A DNA stretch of 43,124 nucleotides. It comes from Cyanocohniella sp. LLY. Its GTDB lineage: Bacteria > Cyanobacteriota > Cyanobacteriia > Cyanobacteriales > Nostocaceae. The stretch is taken from positions 1 through 43,124 of the forward strand of contig JAKOMP010000054.1 in NCBI GenBank assembly GCA_022241785.1, read 5' to 3'. Of the stretch, positions 33,991-41,834 are shown one piece after another. The notes beneath the pieces are model-generated. The model saw only the letters and a program-made list of their open reading frames with translations, had not been told where the DNA came from and ran no database searches. Positions within the stretch are counted from its first letter, which is position 1, and each line of letters opens with the position of its first letter. The position numbers were made by a program, and so were the translations under genes.

Positions 33991-35715
33991 TTGAAAACCC
34001 GTTCTAATTACTGGCAATTATCACCCTATCTTCGACCCCAGTGGCGAAACATTACCAAGGGATTTATTGGTATCTGTGGATATGTCCTGGCGACATTAAC
34101 GCTCATTAATCTGGCGGGTAGATTGGCAACTCCCTTCGGTGAAGGTAATGTAGTAGCGATCGCCCAATTGGCTGGAAGTCTGGTTTTAGTGTTTCTGGTG
34201 CGTGGCTTGTTTCAGTCTTTGCAAGATATTTACATGGCAAAAGTTGCTTTAAGAGTAGCTTTTAATCTCCGCAAGCAGGTTTATTCCCACTTACAAAAGC
34301 TCGATTTAAGCTATTTTGAGACAGCCAAAGCAGGTGATTTATCTTACCGCCTCACCGAAGATATTGACCGTGTTGGGGAAGTAGTAAATAAACTATTTCA
34401 CGACTTTATTCCCTGCATTTTGCAACTGATAGCCATACCCATCTACATGATTTACCTGAATTGGCAATTGACACTAGCTATAGTGATTATTGCGCCACTG
34501 ATGGCTGTTTTAATTACCTGGTTTGGCGAAAGGTTACGCAAATATTCTCTCAAAAGCCAAAATCGCGTTTCTGGTTTATCGGCAATTCTTACGGAAGTAT
34601 TTAGCGGTATTCGTTTAGTACAAGCTTTTGCCGCCGAAAACTACGAAATTGCTAGGTTTGGTAATGAAGCAGAACGCAGTTTTCAAGCCAAATACTCTGC
34701 CGAACGCCTAAAAGCAATTCAGATACCCATAGTGGGCTTTCTGGAAGCCTTAAGCGCCATATCTTTACTGATAGTGGGAACTTGGCAAATTTCCCAAAAT
34801 AACTTAACGGTAGGGGAATTTTTCAGCTACTTAGCAGCTGCGGCGTTATTAATTGACCCCATCGGTCACACTACTAATAATTACAACGAATTTAAACAAG
34901 GTGAGGCATCCGTTGACCGGGTTTTTGAATTGATGGCAATTCAACCCACGATATTAGAAAAGCCCAACGCGATCGCCTTACCTCCAGTTAATGGCAAAGT
35001 GGAATATCATCATGTATCCTTTGCCTATAAACAGGGTGAACCTGTATTAAAAGATATCAGTTTATTGGCTTTACCAGGGGAAGCGATCGCCCTTGTGGGT
35101 GCTTCCGGTGCTGGTAAAACCACATTTGTTAATCTTCTTCCCCGTTTTTATGACCCTGCATCTGGGCAAATTTTAATTGACGGTGTGGATATTCGGGATG
35201 TGAAGTTGCAGAGTCTGCGGCGACAAATTGGCATTGTTCCCCAAGAAACCGTGATGTTTTCGGGAACTATTGCCCAAAATATTGCCTTTGGCCAAGACTC
35301 GTTTGACATGGACGCAGTAGCCGCAGCAGCGAAAATTGCTAACGCCCACCAATTTATTACCCAATTACCAGAAGGTTATTATACCTGGGTAGGTGAACGG
35401 GGTGTGAATTTATCTGGTGGACAAAGACAAAGAATTGCCATCGCCCGTGCAGTCTTTCTCAACCCGCAAATCTTGATTTTGGACGAAGCCACATCTGCGT
35501 TAGATTCCGAATCAGAAGCACTAGTCCAAGAAGCACTAGAAAGACTCATGCAAAACCGGACAGTATTTATTATCGCCCACCGTTTAAGTACAGTGCGCCG
35601 ATGCGATCGCATCTTAGTACTCGAACGGGGTCAAATTGTCGAATCGGGAACCCATGAGGAATTGATCGCACTTGAGCAACGCTACGCTCAGTTTTATGCT
35701 CAACAGTTTAGTTAA
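33991..35715 (+). CDS. ABC exporter, MsbA-like half-transporter
   Basis: This fused permease-ATPase exporter forms a homodimer in the inner membrane. The permease domain with six helices (about residues 20-310) is followed by the ATPase: Walker A GASGAGKTT at 370-378, LSGGQ at 474-478, Walker B ILILDEATSALD near 494-505. Relatives move lipids, glycolipids or polysaccharide precursors, and in heterocystous species HepA-type members serve the envelope. I choose TTG at 33991 because GGAAG lies 7 nt upstream and the family homology starts there (TRSNYWQLSPYLRPQW); an open frame extends upstream to TTG 33880 with unconvincing sequence. It is divergent from the ROK kinase. Confidence 0.85.
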   Translation: MKTRSNYWQLSPYLRPQWRNITKGFIGICGYVLATLTLINLAGRLATPFGEGNVVAIAQLAGSLVLVFLVRGLFQSLQDIYMAKVALRVAFNLRKQVYSHLQKLDLSYFETAKAGDLSYRLTEDIDRVGEVVNKLFHDFIPCILQLIAIPIYMIYLNWQLTLAIVIIAPLMAVLITWFGERLRKYSLKSQNRVSGLSAILTEVFSGIRLVQAFAAENYEIARFGNEAERSFQAKYSAERLKAIQIPIVGFLEALSAISLLIVGTWQISQNNLTVGEFFSYLAAAALLIDPIGHTTNNYNEFKQGEASVDRVFELMAIQPTILEKPNAIALPPVNGKVEYHHVSFAYKQGEPVLKDISLLALPGEAIALVGASGAGKTTFVNLLPRFYDPASGQILIDGVDIRDVKLQSLRRQIGIVPQETVMFSGTIAQNIAFGQDSFDMDAVAAAAKIANAHQFITQLPEGYYTWVGERGVNLSGGQRQRIAIARAVFLNPQILILDEATSALDSESEALVQEALERLMQNRTVFIIAHRLSTVRRCDRILVLERGQIVESGTHEELIALEQRYAQFYAQQFS

Positions 35716-35803
35716 AAACATCATTTTTGCTCGTTTCCTGGCTCCAAACTGCTCCCGCAAACCCTCTCCGACGCGAAAAGGGTAAAATATCCTTCATAAA
35801 TAA

Positions 35804-35821
35804 AGCCTGCATCAGCAGGCT
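35804..35821. terminator. Hairpin downstream of the ABC exporter
   Basis: A perfect 7-bp stem AGCCTGC / GCAGGCT with loop ATCA. On the minus strand it is followed by TTATTTAT, on the plus strand by caaaatctt, so neither side has a classic T-run. It lies between convergent genes. Confidence 0.4.
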
Positions 35822-35854
35822 CAAAATCTTAACTTCTTTCATCCACCCAGGTTA

Positions 35855-36008
35855 ACGTGGATTCGACGGAACCTAACCCCAACCCCTTCCCTACAAGGGA
35901 AGGGGCAAAAAATATCTCACATGGTACGAAATAATCAGCTTTTTAAGCCTCTCTCCTTGCAGGGGAGAGGTTTGGAGAGGGGTCATTTCCAGCTTATCGA
36001 ACTCACGT
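35855..36008. mobile_element. MITE-like element with 7-9-bp target duplication
   Basis: Inverted ends ACGTGGATTCGA (35855-35866) and TCGAACTCACGT (35997-36008) match at 10 of 12 positions. Both sides carry CAGGTTA (35848-35854 and 36009-36015), a match that extends to CAGGTTAAC. The interior has a perfect 10-bp hairpin CCCCTTCCCT / AGGGAAGGGG and a CTCTCTCCTTGCAGGGGAGAG hairpin. No coding frame. Confidence 0.75.
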
Positions 36009-36031
36009 CAGGTTAACTTCCCTTTTAGAGG

Positions 36032-37768
36032 TTAACGATTATCAACAACATATTGAATCAACTGGGTAATGCGTTGACGTAGGGTTTCTAATCCCAAGCG
36101 TTGACTTGCGGAAATAAACACCGCTAGAGGAAACTCTTCCTGGGCTAGAGCCAGGGTTTCACTGTCAACTTGGTCAATCTTGTTAAACACAACCAACGCT
36201 AGTCCAGGAGTTACTGGCATTTGTGCCAAAATTTCCCGCACTGAGCGAATATGGCTCAACCAAGCCGGATGGGATAAATCCACCAAATGCAGTAGAGCAT
36301 CAGCTTCTGTGACTTCCTCCAATGTGGCGCGGAAGGCGTCCATTAAGGAATTAGGCAGTTCATGTATAAATCCCACCGTATCTGTCAGTAGAATCTCTTG
36401 AGTTTCCCCAGTCTCGCCATGAGAAATTACCAGGCGGCGGGTAGTGGGGTCAAGAGTCGCAAACAATTGGTCTGCGGTATATACTTCAGCATTGGTTAGG
36501 GCATTCAGCAAGGTAGACTTACCAGCATTGGTATAGCCCACCAAAGCCACCGAAGGCACTTCCTGATGTTGGCGACGTTGGCGCAACCGCGAACGATGAG
36601 CCTGCAACTGATTTACTTCTTGTTGCAATCGGGAAATCCGTCTTTGAATAGCCCGGCGTTCTGTTTCCAGTTTAGTTTCACCAGGGCCACGAGTCCCAAT
36701 ACCACCACCTAACCGCGACATGGAAAGACCTCTACCACTTAGTCGCGGCATCATATATCCTAACTGTGCTAGTTCTACTTGCAATTTACCAGCACGGGAT
36801 TGGGCCCGTTGGGCAAAGATATCCAAAATCACTTCAGTGCGGTCAACTACCCGGACACCAATTTGTCTTTCTAGGTTACGGACTTGGGCGGGTGAAAGGT
36901 CGCGGTCAAAAACGACGAGATTAGCTCCCAGGGTTTGGGCCGTTAGAGCAATTTCTTGCACCTTACCCTCACCTACTACTGTTTGGGGATGAATGCGCGA
37001 TCGCTTTTGTTGTAATGTTTGTAGTACCTCGCCGCCAGCCGTATCCACCAACCGCGCTAATTCTATCAGGGTATCCTGGAATTGTTGGGCAGTCACATGA
37101 TCTGTTACTACTCCTACAATTAACACGCGATCGTTTTCCGCATCTACTTCCTGGGCAACAAATTCTCGCTGAAATTCTGCTTCCAGGTTTTCCACCAATT
37201 CGATAAAATCCTGTTCTGCCAGCATATCTAAGCTCATAGGCGGCGATACACTGGAGTAGATTTCAGCATTTTGCGTACCGATAGCTGATTGCTCAGTTGA
37301 AACTAGTTGTTTAGTATTTGATACTAGGTGAGCTAAATAAGCTTCTTTAACGTATCCAGTAGAGCCGCCACCACGTCGCGTAAATCCTGTCCCCGTAATA
37401 TTTAATACTACTAGGGCATCTAAACGTTGCATCGCCATAGCCGTCAGTGCCGATTCATTGGGCGGTTCTGGCTTCAGATTGGTAGAAATACAACGAATAC
37501 CGCTGAGACGTTCTGCACCGTAACGGGGCAATTCCAGCGGTGGGATTTGCGTTTGACGCGGTGTGCCTACCCCTACGCGAAACACTTGTCCACGACGATT
37601 GAGGTAGGCAGACACGGGCTGATTGATTTCTGTACTGATGGCTGCCAGACGCTGGGAGAACTCAGGCGTTGTGATGCGATCGCCCGGTATACGCTGGTGG
37701 TACAGTCGCTGTAGTTGCTTCAGCTGACTGGACTTTAAGCCCTGAAGATTTCCAAAGATAGTTTCTAT
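36032..37768 (-). CDS. hflX: GTPase HflX, apparently starting at ATA
   Basis: HflX is a ribosome-associated GTPase that splits stalled or stressed ribosomes. Signatures are the N-terminal HflX domain, the glycine-rich SGRGLSMSRLGGGIGTRGPG linker, P-loop GYTNAGKST, DTVGFIHELP and NKID. The first ordinary start codon, GTG 37615, would give 527 aa and begin mid-domain. The frame stays open upstream to 37768 and encodes ETIFGNLQGLKSSQLKQLQR, which is the normal cyanobacterial HflX N-terminus as I remember it, with ATA where ATG is expected. A stop lies three codons further up. Full length would be 578 aa. Either ATA is used, CTG/GTG is used further in, or this is a mutation or sequencing error. 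Confidence 0.9.
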   Translation of the reverse strand: METIFGNLQGLKSSQLKQLQRLYHQRIPGDRITTPEFSQRLAAISTEINQPVSAYLNRRGQVFRVGVGTPRQTQIPPLELPRYGAERLSGIRCISTNLKPEPPNESALTAMAMQRLDALVVLNITGTGFTRRGGGSTGYVKEAYLAHLVSNTKQLVSTEQSAIGTQNAEIYSSVSPPMSLDMLAEQDFIELVENLEAEFQREFVAQEVDAENDRVLIVGVVTDHVTAQQFQDTLIELARLVDTAGGEVLQTLQQKRSRIHPQTVVGEGKVQEIALTAQTLGANLVVFDRDLSPAQVRNLERQIGVRVVDRTEVILDIFAQRAQSRAGKLQVELAQLGYMMPRLSGRGLSMSRLGGGIGTRGPGETKLETERRAIQRRISRLQQEVNQLQAHRSRLRQRRQHQEVPSVALVGYTNAGKSTLLNALTNAEVYTADQLFATLDPTTRRLVISHGETGETQEILLTDTVGFIHELPNSLMDAFRATLEEVTEADALLHLVDLSHPAWLSHIRSVREILAQMPVTPGLALVVFNKIDQVDSETLALAQEEFPLAVFISASQRLGLETLRQRITQLIQYVVDNR

Positions 37769-37925
37769 AGGCGTTTATGACCAGTAAATGGCCCCCCGAA
37801 TCCTTATATGTCTATTTTACAACAGGGTTTAGGCTCCTATCTATCTCCTTTGAGGGATGCATTGTGAATTTGTTCGCGGGGATATTGATTTGAACGTATG
37901 TGCGATCGCTGTTAATTTCAGTTGT

Positions 37926-38255
37926 TTAAAATTGAGGCTTGATATGCAAATCCCATACTTCTTTTAAACGCTTTGCATCTGATTCGGAAATTTGCCCTAT
38001 TTTAGCCAGCAATAAAAACTGTTCTAGGCTATCCAATCGAGACAGACGCACAGTTGAAGCAACACGCAAGCCACTTGCAGCCCAATCATTGAGAGGTACA
38101 TCGGTTTGTGTGCGTGGTTTTGCAGATGTGACTATTGCTACTACAACATCATTTGCATCTATCCACAACACAAGTACGGGGCGTTTTTTGGAACCCCCAC
38201 CACTAGTGAATGAAATATCTGCTACCCAAAACTCACCTGCTTGGATAGTCGTCAT
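37926..38255 (-). CDS. PemK/MazF-type toxin
   Basis: This is a type II toxin of the MazF/PemK family, usually a sequence-specific mRNA endonuclease, 109 aa. The N-terminal GEFWVADISFTSGGGSKKRPVLVLW has the expected KRPVLVL strand, then IVTSAKPRTQTDVPLNDW and STVRLSRLDSLEQFLLLAKIG, matching the fold order. It overlaps its upstream partner gene by 23 bp, the normal antitoxin-toxin arrangement. It lies between hflX and the TPR gene. Confidence 0.85.
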   Translation of the reverse strand: MTTIQAGEFWVADISFTSGGGSKKRPVLVLWIDANDVVVAIVTSAKPRTQTDVPLNDWAASGLRVASTVRLSRLDSLEQFLLLAKIGQISESDAKRLKEVWDLHIKPQF

Positions 38256-38454
38256 AAAGTCCTTCGTCTTCTGGTGCGTAGCCGTTCAAAAAAGCGTCAT
38301 GGTTGCGGGTGCTTTGGAATTCTTCCGCTTTTTGTTGGATGGTGATTACCCAGCGTCCTGTAGTTATATTTTCCAGTATTGATTCTGGGAGATTCAATTT
38401 CTCCCCTGGTTTTAGTTCAATTTCATAAGTCAGAGTAGTCAATTCATTTTGCAT
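38233..38454 (-). CDS. Antitoxin partner of the PemK/MazF-type toxin
   Basis: The 73-aa protein is encoded immediately upstream of, and overlapping, the toxin gene. The N-terminal half looks like a small beta-rich DNA-binding or dimer domain (ELKPGEKLNLPESILENITTGRWVITIQ), and the tail is acidic (YAPEDEGLYDDYPS), as is usual for toxin-wrapping antitoxin ends. I do not assign it to a named antitoxin family; the call rests on position and architecture. Confidence 0.75.
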   Translation of the reverse strand: MQNELTTLTYEIELKPGEKLNLPESILENITTGRWVITIQQKAEEFQSTRNHDAFLNGYAPEDEGLYDDYPSR

Positions 38455-38546
38455 AACTGTTGGTTAGGATTTTCATAATTTTAGTGTAATTTTATTTAGG
38501 GGCGATCGCTAAATTAATCGCTACATTAGTTTAGTTTTTATAGCGG

Positions 38547-40338
38547 TTATTGAATTAAAGCTTGAAACCGCTCATCTTCGCGGATACCATCAAAATCTGA
38601 GTCAGTTTTTGCCAATTCAATATATCTATCAGGACTCAGATTAATTGCTTTTTGCAGGTTTTCTAGTACCTGTTCAATATCACCTTGAAGGGCATAACAG
38701 CAAGCTTTGTTGTACCAAGCTAGGTGATCATCAGGTTTAAATTCCAAAGCTCTGTCATAAGATGCGATCGCTTCTTCATAGCGTCCTAAATTTCCTGAGC
38801 GCAATCCCCCTGTTGTTCCAAGCTTGGTGGTCATCCGGTTGAATCGCCAAAGCTTTATCAAAGGATGCGAGCGCTTCTTCATAGCGTCCTAAATTTCCTA
38901 GCGCAATCCCCCGGTTGTTCCAAGCGTCGTGGTCATCCGGTTGAAATTCCAAAGCTCTGTCATAAGATGCGAGCGCTTCTTCATAGCGTCCTAAATTTCC
39001 TAGCGCATACCCTCGGTTGTTCCAAGCTTGGTGGTCATCCGGTTGAATCGCCAAAGCTTTATCAAAGGATGCGAGCGCTTCTTCATAGCGTCCTAAATTT
39101 CCTAGCGCAATCCCCCGGTCACTCCAAACGTCGTGGTCATCCGGTTGAAATTCCAAAGCTTTGTCAAAGGATGCGATCGCTTGTTCATACCGTCCTAAAT
39201 TAAATAGCGCAATCCCCCGGTTGTTCCAAGCTTGGTGGTCATCCGGTTTAAATTCCAAAGCTCTGTCAAAGGATGCGATCGCTTCTTCATTGCGTCCTAA
39301 ATTTCTTAATGCAATCCCCCGGTTGTCCCAAGCTTGGTGGTCATCTGGTTTAAATTCCAAAGCTTTGTCAAAGGATGCGATCGCTTCTTCATTGCGTCCT
39401 AATTTCCTGAGCGCAATCCCCTGGTTGTTCCAAGCTTGGTAATCATCTGGTTGAATTTTAAGCACTTCGTTAAAAGAGGTGATCGCTTCTTCATACCATT
39501 GTAGATTATCACATAGAACAACACCTCTATTGTTCCAAGCCTCATGATAATTAAAGTTAACTTTCAGTCCTTGGTCGAAGGATGCGATCGCTTGTTTATA
39601 ATCTTGTCCAGCAGCCTGTAACCTCCCCAAATTACACAATAAATCGTATTGACTCTCAGGTATTTGATGGTCTTCTGCAATTATTTCTTGAATTTCTATA
39701 ATTTTTTGATTTCTTTCCTCTGGACTTAGCTGAATCTGTTTTTCATAATCATCTACCAAAGAATGACGTAATGATTCTTGTTCTAAAGTTTCTGCATTTA
39801 TAGGAAAATCAAATAAACCAGAACGCCAGTCAAAGAAATCGGGAGCGCGTTGAATAAAATATTTAATCGCAAACTGAGGTAGCAAAAACACAAAACAAAT
39901 ATTAAAATTATCTCTAAAATGTTCTCGTTGTTGATTGAGGTTAATTAAAATATGCGGTACACTTTTCCAACTGTATGAATAAATCTCCCTACTATTCCAC
40001 CCTGCTAATGCTTTACATTCTTCATATTTATAAAAAGAATGTTCTAAACCTGTAATAAATAAAATTTTGATTTGTTCTTTATTCTCTAATTGCTCAATTA
40101 TTTCATATAAATTATTAACTGCTTTCTCCAGGCGCAACACCTGAATATTTTTCTTGCCAATATCTGCTGTTACTTTGGTAATTACCTGCTCACCATCTGC
40201 TGGAGAACAACGGACAAACAATAAGCCAAAGCCTTCTGTAAATTTCAGAGTACGCACTAAGGCTTGATATTCTTCATCTGCTTCTGATGGTAAGTCGTTA
40301 TCCCAATCAGTTAATTCCAGTGTTATAAACCTAGCCAA
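38547..40338 (-). pseudogene. TPR protein with frameshift in its repeat array
   Basis: The main frame (40338 down to 38776, 520 aa) has an N-terminal domain of about 200 aa typical of a conserved heterocystous-cyanobacterial family (MARFITLELTDWDNDLPSEA, DFFDWRSGLFDFP) followed by about ten 34-residue tetratricopeptide repeats of the NRGIALGNLGRYEEA type. At 38788-38798 one repeat combines two sequence variants (TAAATTT together with CTGAGC) and gains one base, so the frame ends in RKFRTL. The remaining repeat and the natural C-terminus (DSDFDGIREDERFQALIQ) continue in another frame down to 38547. The partner ATPase gene just upstream is also broken. Confidence 0.8.
38690..39440. repeat. 102-bp near-identical coding repeats (TPR units)
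   Basis: About seven consecutive 102-bp units with very high nucleotide identity encode the 34-residue TPRs. Two unit variants alternate (ALEFQPDD versus ALAIQPDD), which suggests duplication of pairs. Such identity at DNA level points to recent expansion or gene conversion and explains the frameshift at 38790. Confidence 0.85.
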
Positions 40339-40373
40339 TAAATGCTAATTGTTAATGAATCATATCAAAACTA

Positions 40374-40664
40374 TTAATCTTTTGATGACCTGAATTTACA
40401 CATCATATGGAAAAGTCCACGGAAAATATAACTTTCCAACCAGTAATTCAAAGTCTCTCTCCTCGCAGGAGAGAGATTTAGAGAGAGGTTTTCCAGATAC
40501 CGTAAAAAGTTAGTTTGATGATTTTCTCTCCCCACCTCAATCAAAATGTCCCCATCTCCCCGCACTTCTGAACAATCAACATAAGCGGGATCTCCCGCCG
40601 GTAAGGGGCGAAATGGATCGAAGGTGTTGTATATCCGCTTTAATATGGCAAAATCTTGGGTCAT
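40374..40664 (-). pseudogene. N-terminal stump of a partner ATPase gene
   Basis: The first 46 residues (MTQDFAILKRIYNTFDPFRP then YVDCSEVRGDGDILIEVGRE) match the start of a P-loop ATPase family that, as I remember it, normally continues into a GHRGAGKST Walker A and is encoded just before the MARFITLELTDW TPR protein. Here that body is missing. The rest of the frame is read through a MITE (40390-40513), giving NLSLNLSPARRETLN, which is repeat sequence. If the MITE and one duplication copy are removed the frame still stops within about 12 codons, so the ATPase was already truncated before or independently of the insertion. Confidence 0.75.
40390..40513. mobile_element. MITE copy 2, inverted, inside the ATPase stump
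   Basis: This is the same ~124-bp element as at 28676-28799, in the opposite orientation. Its ends are CTGAATTTACACA (40390-40402, degenerate) and CGTAAAAAGTTAG (40501-40513). It is flanked by TTTGATGAC (40381-40389) and TTTGATGAT (40514-40522), an 8-of-9 match consistent with an older 9-bp target duplication. Confidence 0.85.
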
Positions 40665-40858
40665 AAGTTGTAATTTCCCAGTTCAGCGCCATATTAACTT
40701 AATTTTACGGATATTTTTGCTGATTTTATGAAAAATAATACATCTGTAATTGCCTGTTTATGAAAAAAGTGAAGGTTTAAAACCTCGCTCCTTGTGGGCG
40801 AAACAGTCCTTGTATCCCAAGGTAGGTAGAAACCCCACCCCTTGGGCTTGATTCAATT

Positions 40859-40886
40859 GCGAATTGCGACTTGCGAATTGCGAATT
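40859..40886. repeat. Short tandem repeats of GCGAATT type
   Basis: Four near-identical heptamers (GCGAATT, GCGACTT, GCGAATT, GCGAATT) lie just downstream of the secreted-protein gene. This is another short tandem repeat typical of heterocystous cyanobacteria. Confidence 0.75.
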
Positions 40887-40890
40887 GGTT

Positions 40891-41499
40891 TCATTCAGCA
40901 CTGGCTCTAGTTTGGGGTGTATACACGGTTCTCCATGCTGCTACGGTTCCTTGACCAATTTCAGTATTTACCGTTTCTCCATTTTCTGTCACTAAACGAA
41001 TACTGACATTACCCTCTGGCGCAGTCTGTAATGCTTGGGCGAGTTCGTTACTAATGGGAAACTGACTATTTTGTCCAGAAACTTGATACACTTGGTCATT
41101 CAGCTTGACATACAGTTGAGTCAAGTTGCGTGAATTAGTAACTACTGAACAACCCAAATTAGTGGGAATACCGTAACGAATTGAACCCGTACGACAATTG
41201 CGATCGCTTGTGATCAACAAAAAACGAACCGATTGTGGACTCCACAGGCTCTGTACTTCAATTCGACTATTGGTATTCAACAGGCGATCGTAAAAATAGT
41301 TGCGGTCAAATACCCCAATAAAATTGCCTTCAAATGGGTCATTAATCTGAACAGCTTCAGACCAAGGATGATTGCGGCTGATTCCCAGTGCAGCAGAGTT
41401 AACACTGCGAATGTCGTTTGCAGCGCTTACCGATACAGCACTCGCCGCTAAAATACTTAGCGTTGCTGCTAAACCAATTACTTGCCTAACCATAGGCAC
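40891..41499 (-). CDS. Secreted protein of unknown function, 202 aa
   Basis: There is a clear signal peptide: MPMVRQVIGLAATLSILAAS then a cleavage-like VSAAND near residue 27. The mature part is about 175 aa, polar and beta-rich, with two cysteines (NCRTGSIRYG and LGCSVV) that could pair in the periplasm. I recognise no domain. The gene stands alone between the repeat-rich spacer and the cofG region. Confidence 0.75.
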   Translation of the reverse strand: MPMVRQVIGLAATLSILAASAVSVSAANDIRSVNSAALGISRNHPWSEAVQINDPFEGNFIGVFDRNYFYDRLLNTNSRIEVQSLWSPQSVRFLLITSDRNCRTGSIRYGIPTNLGCSVVTNSRNLTQLYVKLNDQVYQVSGQNSQFPISNELAQALQTAPEGNVSIRLVTENGETVNTEIGQGTVAAWRTVYTPQTRASAE

Positions 41500-41702
41500 C
41501 TCGAATTGATAAAACCTTATCTTGAGGATAGCACAAGGAATTGGAGAGGTTTACTTATCAGATTTTGCCTCAATCAAAAGGAAAATTACTGGTTGTAGCT
41601 GTGTTTGATTCATAATCTTCAATTTTTATACATATTTAGATTTAAACTTTATGGGGTTAGAATATAAGACATTAAGTAGAACGACGTAAATAATTAAAGG
41701 TT

Positions 41703-41777
41703 TGTAGTGAGGACTTTAGTCCTCAAATAAATAAGGGCTGTACTGCTTCGCAGAACCCGTAGGGTAGCCCTTACTAC
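41703..41777. repeat. Dispersed palindromic repeat, third copy
   Basis: TTGTAGTGAGGACTTTAGTC begins the repeat and TTACTACGAA ends it. It contains GAGGACTTTAGTCCTC (41709-41724) and AACCCGTAGGGT, shared with the copies near 17961 and 23285. It lies in the 335-bp gap between the secreted protein gene and cofG, which otherwise shows nothing. Confidence 0.8.
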
Positions 41778-41834
41778 GAAATGAATTTTAATTATTTTAT
41801 ATTGCTTAACATAGTTTTATTTTTTCTCGCCGAC

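Noticed and set aside
38690-39440. Possible CRISPR or satellite array from regular 102-bp spacing
   Set aside because: The units are coding TPRs with no alternating unique spacers.
38865-39442. Long plus-strand reading frames across the TPR region
   Set aside because: They are antisense shadows of the 102-bp TPR repeats and owe their length to the repeat period being a multiple of three.
40374-40500. Novel C-terminal domain in the 96-aa protein upstream of the TPR gene
   Set aside because: That segment is translated MITE sequence; it matches the non-coding copy at 28676-28799.
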